A DNA stretch of 64,000 nt from Nocardia nova SH22a (GTDB lineage Bacteria > Actinomycetota > Actinomycetes > Mycobacteriales > Mycobacteriaceae), in the NCBI RefSeq assembly GCF_000523235.1, contig NZ_CP006850.1:6324001-6388000 (forward strand). The letters are read 5' to 3'. This document shows positions 52,067-62,559 of this stretch, one piece after another (position 1 is the first letter of the stretch; each line of letters begins with the position of its first letter). A program made the position numbers and the translations under genes. The notes under the pieces are model-generated. The model did no database searches. It worked only from the letters and a program-made list of their open reading frames with translations, and had not been told where the DNA came from.

Positions 52067-52223
52067 GCCGGGCCGGTAGGCGGATCCGCCGGGCCGCGTC
52101 CGCTTGCACCGGTCGATCCGACTCGGCCCCATCGGGTTCCCGGCCGGTGTACTCGATCACGACCGCGCAGGCCACGGAGCTGTCGGCAGGTCGATCCGGC
52201 CCGAGCAGTCCGTGCCGTCCGGT

Positions 52224-53195
52224 TCAGGAAGCTCCGTGCAGATCCAGGATGGTCGACAGTGCGCGCTCGAGCGCGTAATCGGTATCGGCCGCTTGGCCTT
52301 TGACGTCGGCGTTCAACGCGGCGACCACCTGCAGCGCGCTGCCGATGGTGCCCGGATTCCACCCGCGCGCCTGTGCCTGCGCCTTCTTCACCTTCCACGG
52401 CGGCATGCCGAGCTTCGAGGCCAGGGCGAACGGGTCACCGCGACCTGCCGACCCCACCCGGGCGATGGTGTGTACCGAATCGGCCAGGGCATCGGCGAGC
52501 AGCACGGCGGGCACACCGCGGTCGGTGGCCCAGCGCAACGCCTCCATCGCGGCCGGGCGGTCGCCGCCGACGGCGAGATCGGCGACCTCGAATCCGGTGA
52601 CCTCGGCGCGGCCCGAGTAGTAGCGGCGCACCGCGGCCATATCCACCCGGCCACCGGTGTCGGCGGCCAGCTGGGAACAGGCCGCCGCCAGTTCTCGCAG
52701 GTCGGACCCGATCGCCTCCAGCACCGCCTGCACGACGTCGGCGGACACCCGCACTCCGGCCGAGCGGAACTCGTTGCGCACGAATTCGTTCCGCTCACCC
52801 GCCTTGGTGACCTTGGCGCAGTTGTGTACCTGCGCGCCCGCCTTCTGCAGAGCGGGCGCCAGCGCCTTCGCCCGGCCACCGCCCGAATGCAGAACGACCA
52901 GGACGACGCCGTCCGGCAGATCACCGGCCGCCGCGGTGATCAGGGCCACCGCATCCTTACCGGCCTCCGCGGCGGACTCGAGCACGATCACCCGATCCTC
53001 GGCGAACAGGGACGGGCTCAGCAGTTCGGCCAGCTCGGCGGAGCTGGCATCGCCGGCCCGTAAGCGGTCGACCGGCAGTGCGTCGGGGTCCGCGGTCACG
53101 GCCCGGGCCTGCGCCACGACGGCGGAGACGGCCCGTTCGATGAGCAGCTCCTCCTCACCGAGTACCAGATGTAAGGCAGCGGGGTGGTCGGTCAC
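52224..53195 (-). CDS. holA: DNA polymerase III delta subunit HolA
   Basis: 323 residues from GTG 53195. Clamp-loader delta subunit: [19 protein letters not shown] at the N-terminus, [13 protein letters not shown], then [22 protein letters not shown] and the C-terminal collar [16 protein letters not shown]. It overlaps comEC by 4 bp (GTGA); comEA-comEC-holA is a conserved actinobacterial operon order. The 157 bp between it and the convergent PI-PLC gene hold a 12-bp palindrome GGCGGATCCGCC (52079-52090) and nothing else obvious. Confidence 0.95.
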   Translation of the reverse strand: MTDHPAALHLVLGEEELLIERAVSAVVAQARAVTADPDALPVDRLRAGDASSAELAELLSPSLFAEDRVIVLESAAEAGKDAVALITAAAGDLPDGVVLVVLHSGGGRAKALAPALQKAGAQVHNCAKVTKAGERNEFVRNEFRSAGVRVSADVVQAVLEAIGSDLRELAAACSQLAADTGGRVDMAAVRRYYSGRAEVTGFEVADLAVGGDRPAAMEALRWATDRGVPAVLLADALADSVHTIARVGSAGRGDPFALASKLGMPPWKVKKAQAQARGWNPGTIGSALQVVAALNADVKGQAADTDYALERALSTILDLHGAS

Positions 53196-54877
53196 GGCAC
53201 GATCCTACGGGTGGGCAGTGACAGATCCGCGACCCCGCCGCCGGACGCACGAGGATTGGCGGTGCGGCGTCCGCGGCGCCGGTGCGAACCGGCCAGACCG
53301 AGGACGGTGATGCCCGCGGCGAGTACGGTCGCGGCCAGCGCCGCACCAGCGACACCGGTCGGCATGGGAAACGAAAGACCCAGTGCCGCAGCGTGTTCGG
53401 CGACAGTGAGCAACCACCACATCGGTGGTGCGGCGAGGTGGAGGACCCATACGGCGGCCGGTTGCCACACACACGACAGCACCGCGGCGGCCACACCGAT
53501 CAGGGTGATGGGGGCCACGACCGGTTCGACCAGCACATTCGCCAGGATCGCCACGCCGCTCACATGCCCGGTGAGAGCAACGATGATCGGTGTGGTGACG
53601 ACGAAGGCCGCCACCGCCACCCCGAACGCCTCCGCGACCGATGTCGGCCAGCCCCGCCTTTCCAGCCACCGCGTCCACCTCGGCGCCAGCAGGATCAATG
53701 CCGCCGTGGCCAGCACCGACAGGGCGAATCCGGCATCGACCGCGAGCTGCGGGGACACCCCGACCAGTACGATCACCGCGGCGCACAGTGCGGGCAGGGC
53801 CTGTTTTCGCCGCCCGGTCATTATCGCCAGCACGGCGACGGCCCCCATCACCGACGCCCGCAGGACCGACGGGGAGGGCCGCGCCAGGATCACGAAGCCG
53901 ATCAACGCCAGCCCCGCCAATACCGCGCCCACTCGGGGATCCAGCGTCAGAGCGCGGGTCGACAGCAGCACACCGGCCAGCAGAATCGACACGTTGGTTC
54001 CCGATACCGCCAGAAGATGCGTCAAATCGACAGCCTGGAAATCTTCTCGGACATGATCGGGCAGGTGCGAGATGTCACCGTCGATCAGGCCGGGCAGCAC
54101 TCCGGCCGCATCGGGTGACAAGGCGCGCCGCGCGGATTCCGACAGCTTCGTGCGGACCGTGGCCGCGGCGCTCTGCCACCAGGTCTTCGGTCCCACGGCG
54201 GTGGGCGGTCCCTGTGCACGCAGGACGGCCACCGTCAGATCCCGCCGCCACGGGCGGTCGGTACGAGCCCGGAAGGTGACGTGCTGCCCCGGTACCAGCT
54301 GCGACCAGACCCGCTCCGGCGTGATCACCGTGACCGCGGCGCCACCTCGCACCGTCGTTGTCCCGTAACGGAATTCGCGCACGGTCGCGCGCATCATCCA
54401 CTGCCGCCCGCCGAAGGACCGCGATGGCAGGGGCCTGGCATCACCCGCGACGACCTCCGCTGTCACGACACTGCCCGCCGGAAGCTGCCCCAGCGGATGT
54501 GCGGCGGCCCGATGTTCCTGCCAGCCACCCGCGAAGGCGAATCCGGCCGCCGCCGCCAACGCCGCCAGCACCGTCCACGCGACGCTGCGGCCGAGTCCGC
54601 GCACGATGCCCCGCGCAAGGCACCACCCCAGCGCGAGACTCGAAATACCCAGCATCACACCGGCTCCCACCCCAGCACGCCACCCCGCCAGGACCGCGAG
54701 CACCATAACCAACCAACAGGCCACCGCCGCCGGAACCAACCGCGCATCGAACCCGCTCTCTCGAGACGAGTTCTCGCCACGTTCGGCGGTCCCCGGCATA
54801 ACCTGCCCCGCCGAAGACACCGCGCCCACCTCGTCGTCACGCGGTTCGGACTCGCGGGTCGTGCGCCGCTTGCTCAT
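53192..54877 (-). CDS. comEC: ComEC/Rec2 family competence membrane protein without metallo-beta-lactamase domain
   Basis: 561 residues from ATG 54877, overlapping comEA by 4 bp. The DUF4131-like N-terminal segment is followed by the competence channel domain with the signature [19 protein letters not shown] and many membrane helices (about ten). The C-terminal metallo-beta-lactamase domain of full-length ComEC is missing: the chain ends in a basic tail after the last helix, as in mycobacterial homologues. DNA-uptake activity is therefore uncertain. The N-terminal 40 residues are polar and Glu/Arg-rich. Confidence 0.9.
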   Translation of the reverse strand: MSKRRTTRESEPRDDEVGAVSSAGQVMPGTAERGENSSRESGFDARLVPAAVACWLVMVLAVLAGWRAGVGAGVMLGISSLALGWCLARGIVRGLGRSVAWTVLAALAAAAGFAFAGGWQEHRAAAHPLGQLPAGSVVTAEVVAGDARPLPSRSFGGRQWMMRATVREFRYGTTTVRGGAAVTVITPERVWSQLVPGQHVTFRARTDRPWRRDLTVAVLRAQGPPTAVGPKTWWQSAAATVRTKLSESARRALSPDAAGVLPGLIDGDISHLPDHVREDFQAVDLTHLLAVSGTNVSILLAGVLLSTRALTLDPRVGAVLAGLALIGFVILARPSPSVLRASVMGAVAVLAIMTGRRKQALPALCAAVIVLVGVSPQLAVDAGFALSVLATAALILLAPRWTRWLERRGWPTSVAEAFGVAVAAFVVTTPIIVALTGHVSGVAILANVLVEPVVAPITLIGVAAAVLSCVWQPAAVWVLHLAAPPMWWLLTVAEHAAALGLSFPMPTGVAGAALAATVLAAGITVLGLAGSHRRRGRRTANPRASGGGVADLSLPTRRIVP

Positions 54878-56265
54878 ACCGTCACCTGGTCGCGAAGTTT
54901 GTTGAGTTTGGCCGGGCCGATTCCGGTGACCTCGGCGAGTTGGTCGATGGCGGTGAAACGGCCGTGTTGCTGTCGCCAGGTGATGATGGCGGCTGCGGTG
55001 GTGGGGCCGACTCCGGTGAGGGCGTCGAGATCCTTTTCGGTCGCGGTGTTGAGGTTGACGCGTTGTGCCGGGGTGGGCGGAGTTCCCGGGGTGGCGGGAC
55101 CGTGCGGTCCGCTGGGGACGACCGTGCTGCCCAGGCGCGGTTGCTCGGTGGCGACCGGCGGGGCTATCACGATCTGGTCGCCATCGGTCAGACGCTGCGC
55201 GAGATTCAGGCCGCTGAGGTCGGCGCCGTCGCGAGCGACGGCGAGCGCGACCGCGTCGGCCACCCGCGCACCCTGCGGGACGTGCAGCAACCCAGGGTGA
55301 TCGACCAGGCCGATCACGCTGATGACCAGATCTCCGCCCGCCGGGGCCGGGACCGGTGTGACGCGGTCCGGCGGATCGGATCGCACGGCGAGCCCCGGGC
55401 TCTCCGGGGGTGCGGGCGCCGAGGATTCGGCGACGGCCCGGACGACCGGCAGCGGTGACACCGGGGCCGCCGGACCGTCGCGATGCGCGGCCGCAGCGGC
55501 GACGATGAGCGCGGCGGCGCCGACACCCGCCAGAACCAGTGCGCCCCGGCGGCCGAGATCCACCCGGACACCACGCCATCGCCGCGGAACGATGCGTTGC
55601 CACCACGTCACCGGACCTGCGGGCTCGGTGAGCCACTGCGGAATCCGGGGGGCCTCCAACGGATCCCGCAGACCTCGTGCCTCTGCCGACTCCGCTACCC
55701 CGGACGACTCCGAGCCCACCGGCGCCTCTGGTGCGACCGACCTCCCCGGTGCTGCGCCAGTTTCCGGTACAGCGCTCGTCCCCAGTGCCGCATCTGTTTC
55801 CGGCCCCGCACCGGATCCCGTTGCTACACCTGCTTCCAGTCCCGCACCAGATCCCAGTGCCGCACCTGTTCCCAGTCCCACACCGGATCCCCGCGCCACA
55901 CCGGTTCCCAGTCGCACACCGGGCCCCCGCGCCGGACCTGCGCTGGGTGCCGCCGCCCTCGACGCCGAGACCGTCTTCGGCGTCCACGGCGGCCCGCCCT
56001 CCGACATATGGCGGTTCGGGCCTGTCCCACCCGCACCGATCGGAGCAGCCGAAACATGTTCTCGGCGTGGCTGTTCCGGACCAGGCACACCGAGCGGCAG
56101 CCGCGTGTCACGGCCGGGCGGGTCGTCACCGGTGATCTCCGCGAGATCCCACGATCCCCCGTCCGTTCGATCCTCCCGCACCCCGACCGCGGTCGCCGGT
56201 GGCATCGCCGGGGAGGAGAAATCCGTCAGTCGCCGTAGCCGAGTCCGATCCTCATATCGCGCCAT
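54874..56265 (-). CDS. comEA: ComEA family helix-hairpin-helix DNA-binding protein
   Basis: 463 residues from ATG 56265; a TTG at 56337 is the upstream limit and the start is uncertain. Order: a long Gly/Ala/Pro-rich cytoplasmic region with six 12-residue repeats, a membrane segment (GALVLAGVGAAALIVAAAAA), a SLBB-like domain (VISVIGLVDHPGLLHVPQGARVADAVA) and C-terminal helix-hairpin-helix motifs (NLNTATEKDLDALTGVGPTTAAAII and LAEVTGIGPAKLNKLRD). It should bind DNA outside the membrane. Mycobacterial ComEA is about 300 residues, so this one carries a large N-terminal extension. Confidence 0.88.
   Translation of the reverse strand: MARYEDRTRLRRLTDFSSPAMPPATAVGVREDRTDGGSWDLAEITGDDPPGRDTRLPLGVPGPEQPRREHVSAAPIGAGGTGPNRHMSEGGPPWTPKTVSASRAAAPSAGPARGPGVRLGTGVARGSGVGLGTGAALGSGAGLEAGVATGSGAGPETDAALGTSAVPETGAAPGRSVAPEAPVGSESSGVAESAEARGLRDPLEAPRIPQWLTEPAGPVTWWQRIVPRRWRGVRVDLGRRGALVLAGVGAAALIVAAAAAHRDGPAAPVSPLPVVRAVAESSAPAPPESPGLAVRSDPPDRVTPVPAPAGGDLVISVIGLVDHPGLLHVPQGARVADAVALAVARDGADLSGLNLAQRLTDGDQIVIAPPVATEQPRLGSTVVPSGPHGPATPGTPPTPAQRVNLNTATEKDLDALTGVGPTTAAAIITWRQQHGRFTAIDQLAEVTGIGPAKLNKLRDQVTV
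55717..55932. repeat. 36-bp tandem repeat, six degenerate copies, in comEA
   Basis: Encodes six consecutive 12-residue units: ARGPGVRLGTGV, ARGSGVGLGTGA, ALGSGAGLEAGV, ATGSGAGPETDA, ALGTSAVPETGA and APGRSVAPEAPV. The repeats lie in the cytoplasmic N-terminal extension and account for much of its extra length. Confidence 0.8.
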
Positions 56266-56364
56266 GGCGGCCACGGTATGCGGGCCGAGACGCCGAACCC
56301 GCAGTCCGAACAGGGCTTTCGGAATGTCTGTGGACAACCGGGCACGTTGTGGACAACGACCGGA

Positions 56365-57207
56365 TCAGTCGCACCCGCCCGGCACCACCAGCACGCCCAC
56401 CGCCCCGGTGCCGACGTGGACACCGAGGGTCGGACCGAATTCGGCCGTGACCATTTCGCGGATATCGGGGATCAGCTCACCGAGTTGCTCGGCGACGGTC
56501 GCCGCCGCCGAGGCCGCGCCCAGGTGCTGGACCGCGACCGCGGCTCCCGCCTCACCGGCCGCGTCCACCGCCGCCGCCACGAGTTTCGCGTACGCCTTGG
56601 AGCGGGTGCGCGCCTTCTCCCGCAGCTCCAGTGTGCCGTTCACGATCTGCAGGATCGGTTTGGTCACCAGTTCGGTTCCGAAGAACAGCGCCGCGGTGCT
56701 GAGCCTGCCGCCGCGCCGCAGTTGCTCGGTCCGATTGACGACGATGAAACTGCGGGACCGCTCGGCCGCGGCGACCGCGGTGTCGTAGACGGCGTCCAGG
56801 GCCGCGCCCGCGCGAGCCCGCCGGGCCGCCGCGAGGACCGGCAGACCGGTCCCCAGACCCGCACTCAGCGAATCCACCACGCGCACGCGGTCGGCGGCAT
56901 CCATATCGTGGACGGCCTGCCGTCCGGCCTCCCAGGTCGCCGACAGCTGCCGCGAAATATGCACCGCCACAACGCCGTCCCCGTCACTCCGGGCCAGCGC
57001 CCGCTCATAGGCGGCGCGCAGCTCACCCGGTGACGCCGAGGAGGTCGTCACGGTCGAGGAGCCGTAGTCGATATCGAGCTCGTCGACACCTTCGTCGATC
57101 GCGCGGTCGTCGACCAGCACATGCAGCGGCACCACGACGATGCCCAGTTCCGAGACCAGATCCGCAGGCACACTCGCCGCCGAATCGGTCACCACGACAA
57201 CGGCCAT
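56365..57207 (-). CDS. degV: DegV family fatty-acid-binding protein
   Basis: 280 residues. DegV/FakB-fold proteins bind a fatty acid, and some deliver it to fatty acid kinase. Motifs: VVVTDSAASVPADLVSELGIVVVPL, ALARSDGDGVVAVHISRQLSATWEAGRQA, VVDSLSAGLGTGLPVLAAA and RGGRLSTAALFFGTELVTKPIL. No FakA kinase is nearby. It lies between comEA and octT as in M. tuberculosis (Rv2417c), but no eis gene is present. Confidence 0.93.
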   Translation of the reverse strand: MAVVVVTDSAASVPADLVSELGIVVVPLHVLVDDRAIDEGVDELDIDYGSSTVTTSSASPGELRAAYERALARSDGDGVVAVHISRQLSATWEAGRQAVHDMDAADRVRVVDSLSAGLGTGLPVLAAARRARAGAALDAVYDTAVAAAERSRSFIVVNRTEQLRRGGRLSTAALFFGTELVTKPILQIVNGTLELREKARTRSKAYAKLVAAAVDAAGEAGAAVAVQHLGAASAAATVAEQLGELIPDIREMVTAEFGPTLGVHVGTGAVGVLVVPGGCD

Positions 57208-57224
57208 CGATTATCCGGACCGGC

Positions 57225-58490
57225 TCATGCACCGGCCTCGACCGAACGCACCTCCGACAGCACCTTCACCATGGCCCGCGCGACTGCCGCGTGCCCTTCC
57301 CACCCCCAGTGGATACCGTCCGGATTCGCCTCACCCGAGAAGATGTCCTCACGTACCGCCTCGCCCAGATCGACCAGCGGCACACCGGATTTCGCCGACC
57401 AGGCGTGCAGCGCGCGCACCGCGGGCTCGCGACCCGAATGCACCCGCCCGTAGGCCTCGCAGTCGTGGACCGAGGGCAGTACCGAGATCACCGGCAGCTC
57501 GGGACGCAACTGTTCGATCGCGTGCCGGGACTGTTCCAGATAGTCGATGCTGACATGCGGCGGCAGGGCGACGGGCCGCCCCAGTTTCGACAGCCGCGGC
57601 TGCAACCACTGGTAACCGGTACGCACCTGACGGCGCAGCAGCGGGGGCCGCAGATACCGGATCAGCTCCCGTAGCGCCGTCGGCAGCGGGGAGGGCAGCG
57701 TGTCCATGCCGCCGGTGGCCAGCACGACCGCACCGGCGCGGGGCACGGCGGCCCAGATCCGCGGGTCGCCGATCAGCGCCCAGTAGGCGTCGCGGCAGGT
57801 CCACCCGATCCGCGCCACCAGTTCGACATCCCAGTCGAGTTCCGCGGCAACCAGATTGGGCCAGATCCGCGGATGATCGGACGGAAGCCCGCCCTTGGGA
57901 CCGAAATAGGACAGCGAGTCGGCGATCACGACCAGCACGGGGCGCTCCGCATTGCCGGAGGCCGCATCCGCACCGGACAGCACCGCCTCGACGGCTTCAT
58001 GCTCGCCGAGAGAGCTCCCGTCCGCAATCGCGGCCGAGGGGCCGTTCGCGGCGACATCCCCGCCGGGTGCGGCCGATTCGCCTCCTGCGAGCGTGTCGTC
58101 GGCCTCGCCAGCAGTGTCGCCGTCGTCTCCGGCGATGCTCACATCCGCCACAGCGATCCCGTCGCCGGTAGCGTCCGCACCGGTCGAGGTGATGTCCTCG
58201 CCGATTCCCGCGGTGTTTTCGTTTCCGGCAGGACTTTCGCTCGTTCCTGCGATGCCCGCGCCCGTCGTTCCTTCGTCCACCGACCCCGGCGGTCCGGTCG
58301 ATCCACCGTCGGCATCGCCGGATCCGGCGGAATCATCGGTCTCGTCCGCCGGTTGCGCGGGCGTGCTCGGCGGGCCGAACAGTGCGTCCGGCAGCTGCCG
58401 GATCGGACCTTCGGATGCCTTGCGCATCAGATCGTCGGATACCTGCCGGACCGGTTCGTCCCGGTCGTCGCCAGAGCGTTCAGAGGACAT
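57225..58490 (-). CDS. octT: OctT-like SGNH acyltransferase with acidic N-terminal extension
   Basis: 421 residues from ATG 58490. The last 250 residues are an SGNH/GDSL-type domain: [28 protein letters not shown] with the nucleophile serine (ADS in place of GDS), [13 protein letters not shown] and [15 protein letters not shown] with the Asp-His pair. By position next to gpgP it matches Rv2418c, described as diglucosylglycerate octanoyltransferase in methylglucose lipopolysaccharide synthesis. The first 175 residues are an acidic, Gly/Ala/Asp-rich, probably disordered extension absent from the roughly 250-residue mycobacterial protein. Overlaps gpgP by 11 bp. Confidence 0.78.
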   Translation of the reverse strand: MSSERSGDDRDEPVRQVSDDLMRKASEGPIRQLPDALFGPPSTPAQPADETDDSAGSGDADGGSTGPPGSVDEGTTGAGIAGTSESPAGNENTAGIGEDITSTGADATGDGIAVADVSIAGDDGDTAGEADDTLAGGESAAPGGDVAANGPSAAIADGSSLGEHEAVEAVLSGADAASGNAERPVLVVIADSLSYFGPKGGLPSDHPRIWPNLVAAELDWDVELVARIGWTCRDAYWALIGDPRIWAAVPRAGAVVLATGGMDTLPSPLPTALRELIRYLRPPLLRRQVRTGYQWLQPRLSKLGRPVALPPHVSIDYLEQSRHAIEQLRPELPVISVLPSVHDCEAYGRVHSGREPAVRALHAWSAKSGVPLVDLGEAVREDIFSGEANPDGIHWGWEGHAAVARAMVKVLSEVRSVEAGA

Positions 58491-59187
58491 CAGGTGCTAC
58501 CTTCGCCGCCGCGTTCCACACATCCAGCCGCCACCCCGGCTGCTCGATGCCCGGACCGTGGCTGCTCAGCTGCACCCAGCTGGTATTGGCCAATCCACCC
58601 AGAATCGGCCATTTGTTCTCGGGCAGCTCCAGCAGCGCGGCGGTCAGGGCCGCGATCAGCCCGCCGTGCGCGACGAGGATGATGGTACGGCCGGGCCAGT
58701 CCGCACGCTCGGCGTACAGCTCGCGCACCACCGGCAGCGCCCGCGCGCCGACCTCGAGTTTGCTCTCCCCGCCCGGCGGTGTGACGGTGGGATCCAGCCG
58801 CCACGCCTTGCGCGCGCCCGGGTACCGCGCGTCCACCTCGAGATGGTCGAGACCCTCCCAGTCGCCGAGGCTCGTCTCGCGCAGCCGCACATCCCGCACG
58901 ACCTCGAGGCCGCTGTGCTCGGCCAGCGCCTGCGCGGTGTCGTAGGCGCGCCGCAGGTCCGAGGAGATCAGCGCGATCGCGTCCTGGGAAACCAGTTCGC
59001 GCGCCACGTCTTTCGCCTGCCGCCGCCCCAGTTCGCTGAGCTCGGTGTCGATCTGGCCCTGCATGCGATCGGTGGCGTTCCACTCGGTCTGCCCGTGCCG
59101 CAACAGGATCAGCCGCCGCGCGTCCGGATACTTCGTGGCCCGTGAACCTGCCGTCACACCGTCCCCCTGATCGCGTTCGTCGCTCAC
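58480..59187 (-). CDS. gpgP: Glucosyl-3-phosphoglycerate phosphatase GpgP
   Basis: 235 residues from GTG 59187, overlapping rsfS by 4 bp (GTGA); GTG 59154 is an alternative. Histidine-phosphatase (phosphoglycerate-mutase-like) fold: [29 protein letters not shown] with the phosphorylated His in [30 protein letters not shown] and [17 protein letters not shown] with the second His. At this locus (Rv2419c) the enzyme dephosphorylates glucosyl-3-phosphoglycerate, an early step to methylglucose lipopolysaccharide, consistent with octT next door. Confidence 0.9.
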   Translation of the reverse strand: MSDERDQGDGVTAGSRATKYPDARRLILLRHGQTEWNATDRMQGQIDTELSELGRRQAKDVARELVSQDAIALISSDLRRAYDTAQALAEHSGLEVVRDVRLRETSLGDWEGLDHLEVDARYPGARKAWRLDPTVTPPGGESKLEVGARALPVVRELYAERADWPGRTIILVAHGGLIAALTAALLELPENKWPILGGLANTSWVQLSSHGPGIEQPGWRLDVWNAAAKVAPDVL

Positions 59188-59582
59188 TCGGTCTCTCCGG
59201 CGCCGGTCGCGGGTGGCGGGGACGCCAGGCCGGGCACCTCGACCTGCGGGCAGTCCTTCCACAACCGTTCCAGCGCATAGAAATTGCGTTCGTCGCTGTG
59301 CTGGATGTGCACGACGACGTCGACGTAGTCCAGTAGCACCCAGCGGCCTTCGCGAGTGCCCTCGCGGCGGACCGGTTTGTGCCCGGCGAGACGCAACTTC
59401 TCCTCGACATTGTCGACGATCGCGCCGACCTGCCGCTCGTTCGGCGCGGACGCGATGACGAAGCAGTCGGTGATCACCAGCTGATCGGAGACGTCGAGGA
59501 CGACCACGTCGGTCGCCAGCTTGTCGTCGGCGGCCCGCGCGGCGACCTGCGACATCTCCACCGCCTGCGCTGATGCGGTCAT
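59184..59582 (-). CDS. rsfS: Ribosomal silencing factor RsfS
   Basis: 132 residues from ATG 59582. RsfS binds L14 on the 50S subunit and blocks subunit joining in starvation. The family pattern is clear: DVVVLDVSDQLVITDCFVIASAPNERQVGAIVDNVEEKL and REGTREGRWVLLDYVDVVVHIQHSDERNFYALERLW. It follows nadD by 4 bp, the usual nadD-rsfS pair. Confidence 0.95.
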   Translation of the reverse strand: MTASAQAVEMSQVAARAADDKLATDVVVLDVSDQLVITDCFVIASAPNERQVGAIVDNVEEKLRLAGHKPVRREGTREGRWVLLDYVDVVVHIQHSDERNFYALERLWKDCPQVEVPGLASPPPATGAGETE

Positions 59583-59586
59583 AAGC

Positions 59587-60216
59587 TCATCCGTTCCCTC
59601 CCGGCACGTACAAATGCCGTTTCGATATGTATTGCACGACGCCGTCGGGAACGAGGTACCAGACCGGCCGCCCCTCGGCGGCGCGGCGACGGCATTCGCT
59701 CGACGAGATCGCCAGGGCCGGGATCTCGATGACGGTGACCGCATCGGCAGGCTGATTTCGCAGATGCTCCGAGAGGTGGTCGACATTCAACTCGTACCCC
59801 GGACGGCTCACCCCGACGAACTTCGCCAGCTCGAACAGTTCCGCCCAATCCTGCCATGTCAGGATGCTGGCCAGCGCGTCCGCACCCGTGATGAAGTACA
59901 GATCCGCGTCCGGATGCTGATTCTGCAGGTCACGCAGGGTATCGACGGTATAGGTGGCCTTCTCCCGGTCGATGTCGGCGCGACTGACGGAGAAGCGCGG
60001 ATTCGACGCGGTGGCGATGACGGTCATCAGATAGCGGTCCTCGGCGGCCGACACCTGCCGCGTCGCCTTCTGCCAGGGCTGACCGGTGGGAACGAAGATC
60101 ACTTCATCGAGGTCGAAACGGTTGGCGACCTCACTCGCGGCGACCAGGTGACCGTGATGGATCGGATCGAAGGTTCCGCCCATCACGCCCACTTTGCGCC
60201 GGCCTGTGTTTTGCAC
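59587..60216 (-). CDS. nadD: Nicotinate-nucleotide adenylyltransferase NadD
   Basis: 209 residues from GTG 60216 ([24 protein letters not shown]); ATG 60183 (MGGTFDP) is the alternative. NadD adenylates nicotinate mononucleotide in NAD synthesis. The [11 protein letters not shown] nucleotidyl-transferase motif, [10 protein letters not shown] and the C-terminal ISSSECRRR (ISST-R motif) are present. A TAAGCT -10 lies 8 nt before the GTG, so the transcript is probably leaderless. Heads nadD-rsfS-gpgP-octT. Confidence 0.95.
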   Translation of the reverse strand: MQNTGRRKVGVMGGTFDPIHHGHLVAASEVANRFDLDEVIFVPTGQPWQKATRQVSAAEDRYLMTVIATASNPRFSVSRADIDREKATYTVDTLRDLQNQHPDADLYFITGADALASILTWQDWAELFELAKFVGVSRPGYELNVDHLSEHLRNQPADAVTVIEIPALAISSSECRRRAAEGRPVWYLVPDGVVQYISKRHLYVPGGNG

Positions 60217-60224
60217 GAATGCCG

Positions 60225-60230
60225 AGCTTA
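60225..60230 (-). promoter_or_regulatory. -10 element for a leaderless nadD transcript
   Basis: TAAGCT on the minus strand (60230-60225) is followed by 8 nt and then the GTG start at 60216; no ribosome binding site precedes that GTG. The same TAAGCT-N7/8-GTG layout is seen before the GntR gene at 32016. Confidence 0.4.
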
Positions 60231-60275
60231 CTGGGCGGCCTCGCGGGCGTGCGGATTCGTCACCGCATCCGAGGA

Positions 60276-61013
60276 CTACCGCGACTCCGGCAACGACTCG
60301 GCCGCGTCCGCCCGCGAGGTCCGCGCCCATTCCCGCACGGCGGCCCCCGGATGCCGGGCCAGCCGCCGCGACCGCGCCGCGGCACTGGTCAGATCGGTGT
60401 GCAGCTCCGCCCACTGTGGGCGATCCGCGATGGTGCCGGCGCCCGCCGCGTAGGCCCGCGCCGCCGCCCGGTACCGCTGGTCGGCGTCCAGGCAACGGCC
60501 CAGCAGTTCGTACAGCACCGCGATCTCCTCCGGCGGATACGGCAGTTCGCCCCGGTGCAGCGCGTCGGCGAACAGGTCGGCGGCGCAGCGGTAGTCGCCA
60601 CCGCGATAGTGGATGCGGGCCGCGATCACGGTGTGATGGGCCGCGTCACCGGCGGAGATGTCGGCCCAGCCGCGCGCCGCCGCCAGTGCCGCCGCGGCGA
60701 GGTCGGTCTCGCGCCCGGGTTGCTGCGCGATGGCGGTCACCACCAGCGATCGCAGCCGCGCGATTTGCTCGGCCGTCAGGGCCCCGGCGCCGATCCCCAA
60801 GGCCCGCACCAACATCCGCTCGGCCGCGGCGGGTTGGCTGCCCAGCAGCGCGGTCGCGGCCTCGACCAGTTCCCGGGCTCTGTGCCGTTGTGATTCCTCC
60901 GGCGCGGCGTCCGGGGGCTGTTCCCGGAATCCCGGCGGGTTCGGCGGCGTCGTCGCGGCGCGCGGCTGGTCGGCGGGGAGTCCGGCGGCGAACTCCCCCG
61001 ATGGATTCGGCAC
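60276..61013 (-). CDS. TPR-like helical protein, 245 residues
   Basis: 245 residues. After a Pro/Ala-rich start of about 40 residues, the chain is built from helical pairs rich in alanine: [93 protein letters not shown] and [15 protein letters not shown]. The spacing suggests tetratricopeptide-like repeats and a scaffolding role. No closer family recognised. It lies between nadD and the vWA/MoxR pair on the same strand. Confidence 0.65.
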   Translation of the reverse strand: MPNPSGEFAAGLPADQPRAATTPPNPPGFREQPPDAAPEESQRHRARELVEAATALLGSQPAAAERMLVRALGIGAGALTAEQIARLRSLVVTAIAQQPGRETDLAAAALAAARGWADISAGDAAHHTVIAARIHYRGGDYRCAADLFADALHRGELPYPPEEIAVLYELLGRCLDADQRYRAAARAYAAGAGTIADRPQWAELHTDLTSAAARSRRLARHPGAAVREWARTSRADAAESLPESR

Positions 61014-61068
61014 GCGCGAATGATCGGCCGTGATCCTTGCGAATCACTTAACGCGCGCTGATCGTCGG

Positions 61069-62556
61069 CTACACCGGCAACAATCTGCTGACCACGCCGG
61101 TGAGCTGGCGCGCCGAGCGGCATTCGTGCATCTCGACGACCTCCGCGTAGCGGTTCGCCGCCGAATCACCGGTCCCCCACATCTTCTCGGCCTCGGGATT
61201 GAGCCAGTGGGCGTGTTTGGCCGTGTCGGCCAGGCCGCGCAGCGTGTCGAGCGCCGGATCCCGGTAGTTGGTGCGGGCGTCGCCGAGGATCAGCAGGGAG
61301 GTCCGGCTGGTCACCGCGTCGGGCCAGTCCTCGGCGAATCCGCGCAGGGCCGAACCGTAATCGGAATGTCCCTCGAATCCGACCACGTTCGTCTCGGTGA
61401 AGATGCGCCTGGTCACCTGGTCCAGCGGGGTCACCTGATCGAACAGATGGGTCACCTCGTCGGTGCGATCCACGAACGCGAAGATCCGCACCCGGGAGAA
61501 CTGCTCGCGCAGCGAATCCACCAGCAGCATGGTGAAACTGGAGAATCCGGCGACCGAACCCGAGATATCGCACAGCAACACCAGATCCGGCCGCCCCGGC
61601 CGGGGCTTGCGGGTCTCGAGGGTGATCGGCACGCCGCCGGTCGACATGGAGCGGCGCAGGGTCTTGCGCAGATCGATCTCGCCGCGCCGGGCATGGCGGC
61701 GGCGAGCGGCCAAGCGGGAGGCCAGCACCCGGGCCAGCCGTTGCGAACTGCGCCGTAGTTCGGCGAGTTCGTTCTCCGAGATGCGCAGGAAATCGGCATC
61801 CTCGGCCTGGCGCTGCACACCGTAGGTGGAGACCCGTTCGCGGCCCAGCCGTTCGGCGACCCGGCGGCGGGTCTCGGCCTCGACGGTGCCGCGGAACGCC
61901 TTCACCCGCTCGCGTGCGGCGCGGCGCGCGACCTCGGTGTCGAACTCCGAATTGTCCTGTCCCGCGGACAGTCCGGCGAGGATCCGGCTGATCAGCACCT
62001 CGGGCTGGACATCCTTCAATGTCTGGTATGCGGAGAAGGACGGCCCGTTCGCGGACTGGTACTGCCCCATCTGCTCGACCATCTGCGCGGCGAGATTCTG
62101 CAGTTGCCTGCTCTGCTCGCCGGTCGGATCGGCCGCCAGCATCTCCGCCAGCATGCGGCGCAGCTCGAACAGATCGATCTCACCGTCGTCGCGGCGCGGA
62201 AGCTCCACCTCCTGCGCACCGGCACGCACGCCCAGTGCGGCGGGGAACCACAGTTCGAACAGCCCGTCGAAGGTGGCGCGCTGGGTGGGACGGCGCAGCA
62301 GCGCGCAGGCCAGACCCTCGCGCAGCATCTCACGATCCATCAGATCGACCACGGTCAGCACCCGTCCGGCATCCACCGTTTCCGAGGGCCCGACCGGAAT
62401 CCCCCTGGCGCGCAAGGCCTCCACGAATCCGACCACATGTCCGGGCACTCCGTGCGGTGCGATCTCGCCCGGTTCGGGAGCGCCCTGCGGCCGCGGTGCG
62501 GTTCCACCCCGCAGCGCCGCGGCGAACGCGCGGGGCGTGGTGCGCTTACCGGTCAC
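61069..62556 (-). CDS. CoxE-like vWA domain protein
   Basis: 495 residues, starting 3 bp after the MoxR-like gene. The C-terminal half is a von Willebrand A domain with the MIDAS motif LVLLCDISGSVAGFSSFTMLL (DxSxS); the N-terminal half is the helical CoxE-type region with FVEALRARGIPVGPSETVDAGRVL and LACALLRRPTQRATFDGLFELWF. MoxR AAA+/vWA pairs act as metal-dependent chaperones or cofactor-insertion machines. The order vWA-MoxR-proA is as recalled for M. tuberculosis Rv2425c-Rv2427c. The client protein is unknown. Confidence 0.87.
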   Translation of the reverse strand: MTGKRTTPRAFAAALRGGTAPRPQGAPEPGEIAPHGVPGHVVGFVEALRARGIPVGPSETVDAGRVLTVVDLMDREMLREGLACALLRRPTQRATFDGLFELWFPAALGVRAGAQEVELPRRDDGEIDLFELRRMLAEMLAADPTGEQSRQLQNLAAQMVEQMGQYQSANGPSFSAYQTLKDVQPEVLISRILAGLSAGQDNSEFDTEVARRAARERVKAFRGTVEAETRRRVAERLGRERVSTYGVQRQAEDADFLRISENELAELRRSSQRLARVLASRLAARRRHARRGEIDLRKTLRRSMSTGGVPITLETRKPRPGRPDLVLLCDISGSVAGFSSFTMLLVDSLREQFSRVRIFAFVDRTDEVTHLFDQVTPLDQVTRRIFTETNVVGFEGHSDYGSALRGFAEDWPDAVTSRTSLLILGDARTNYRDPALDTLRGLADTAKHAHWLNPEAEKMWGTGDSAANRYAEVVEMHECRSARQLTGVVSRLLPV

Positions 62557-62559
62557 CGG

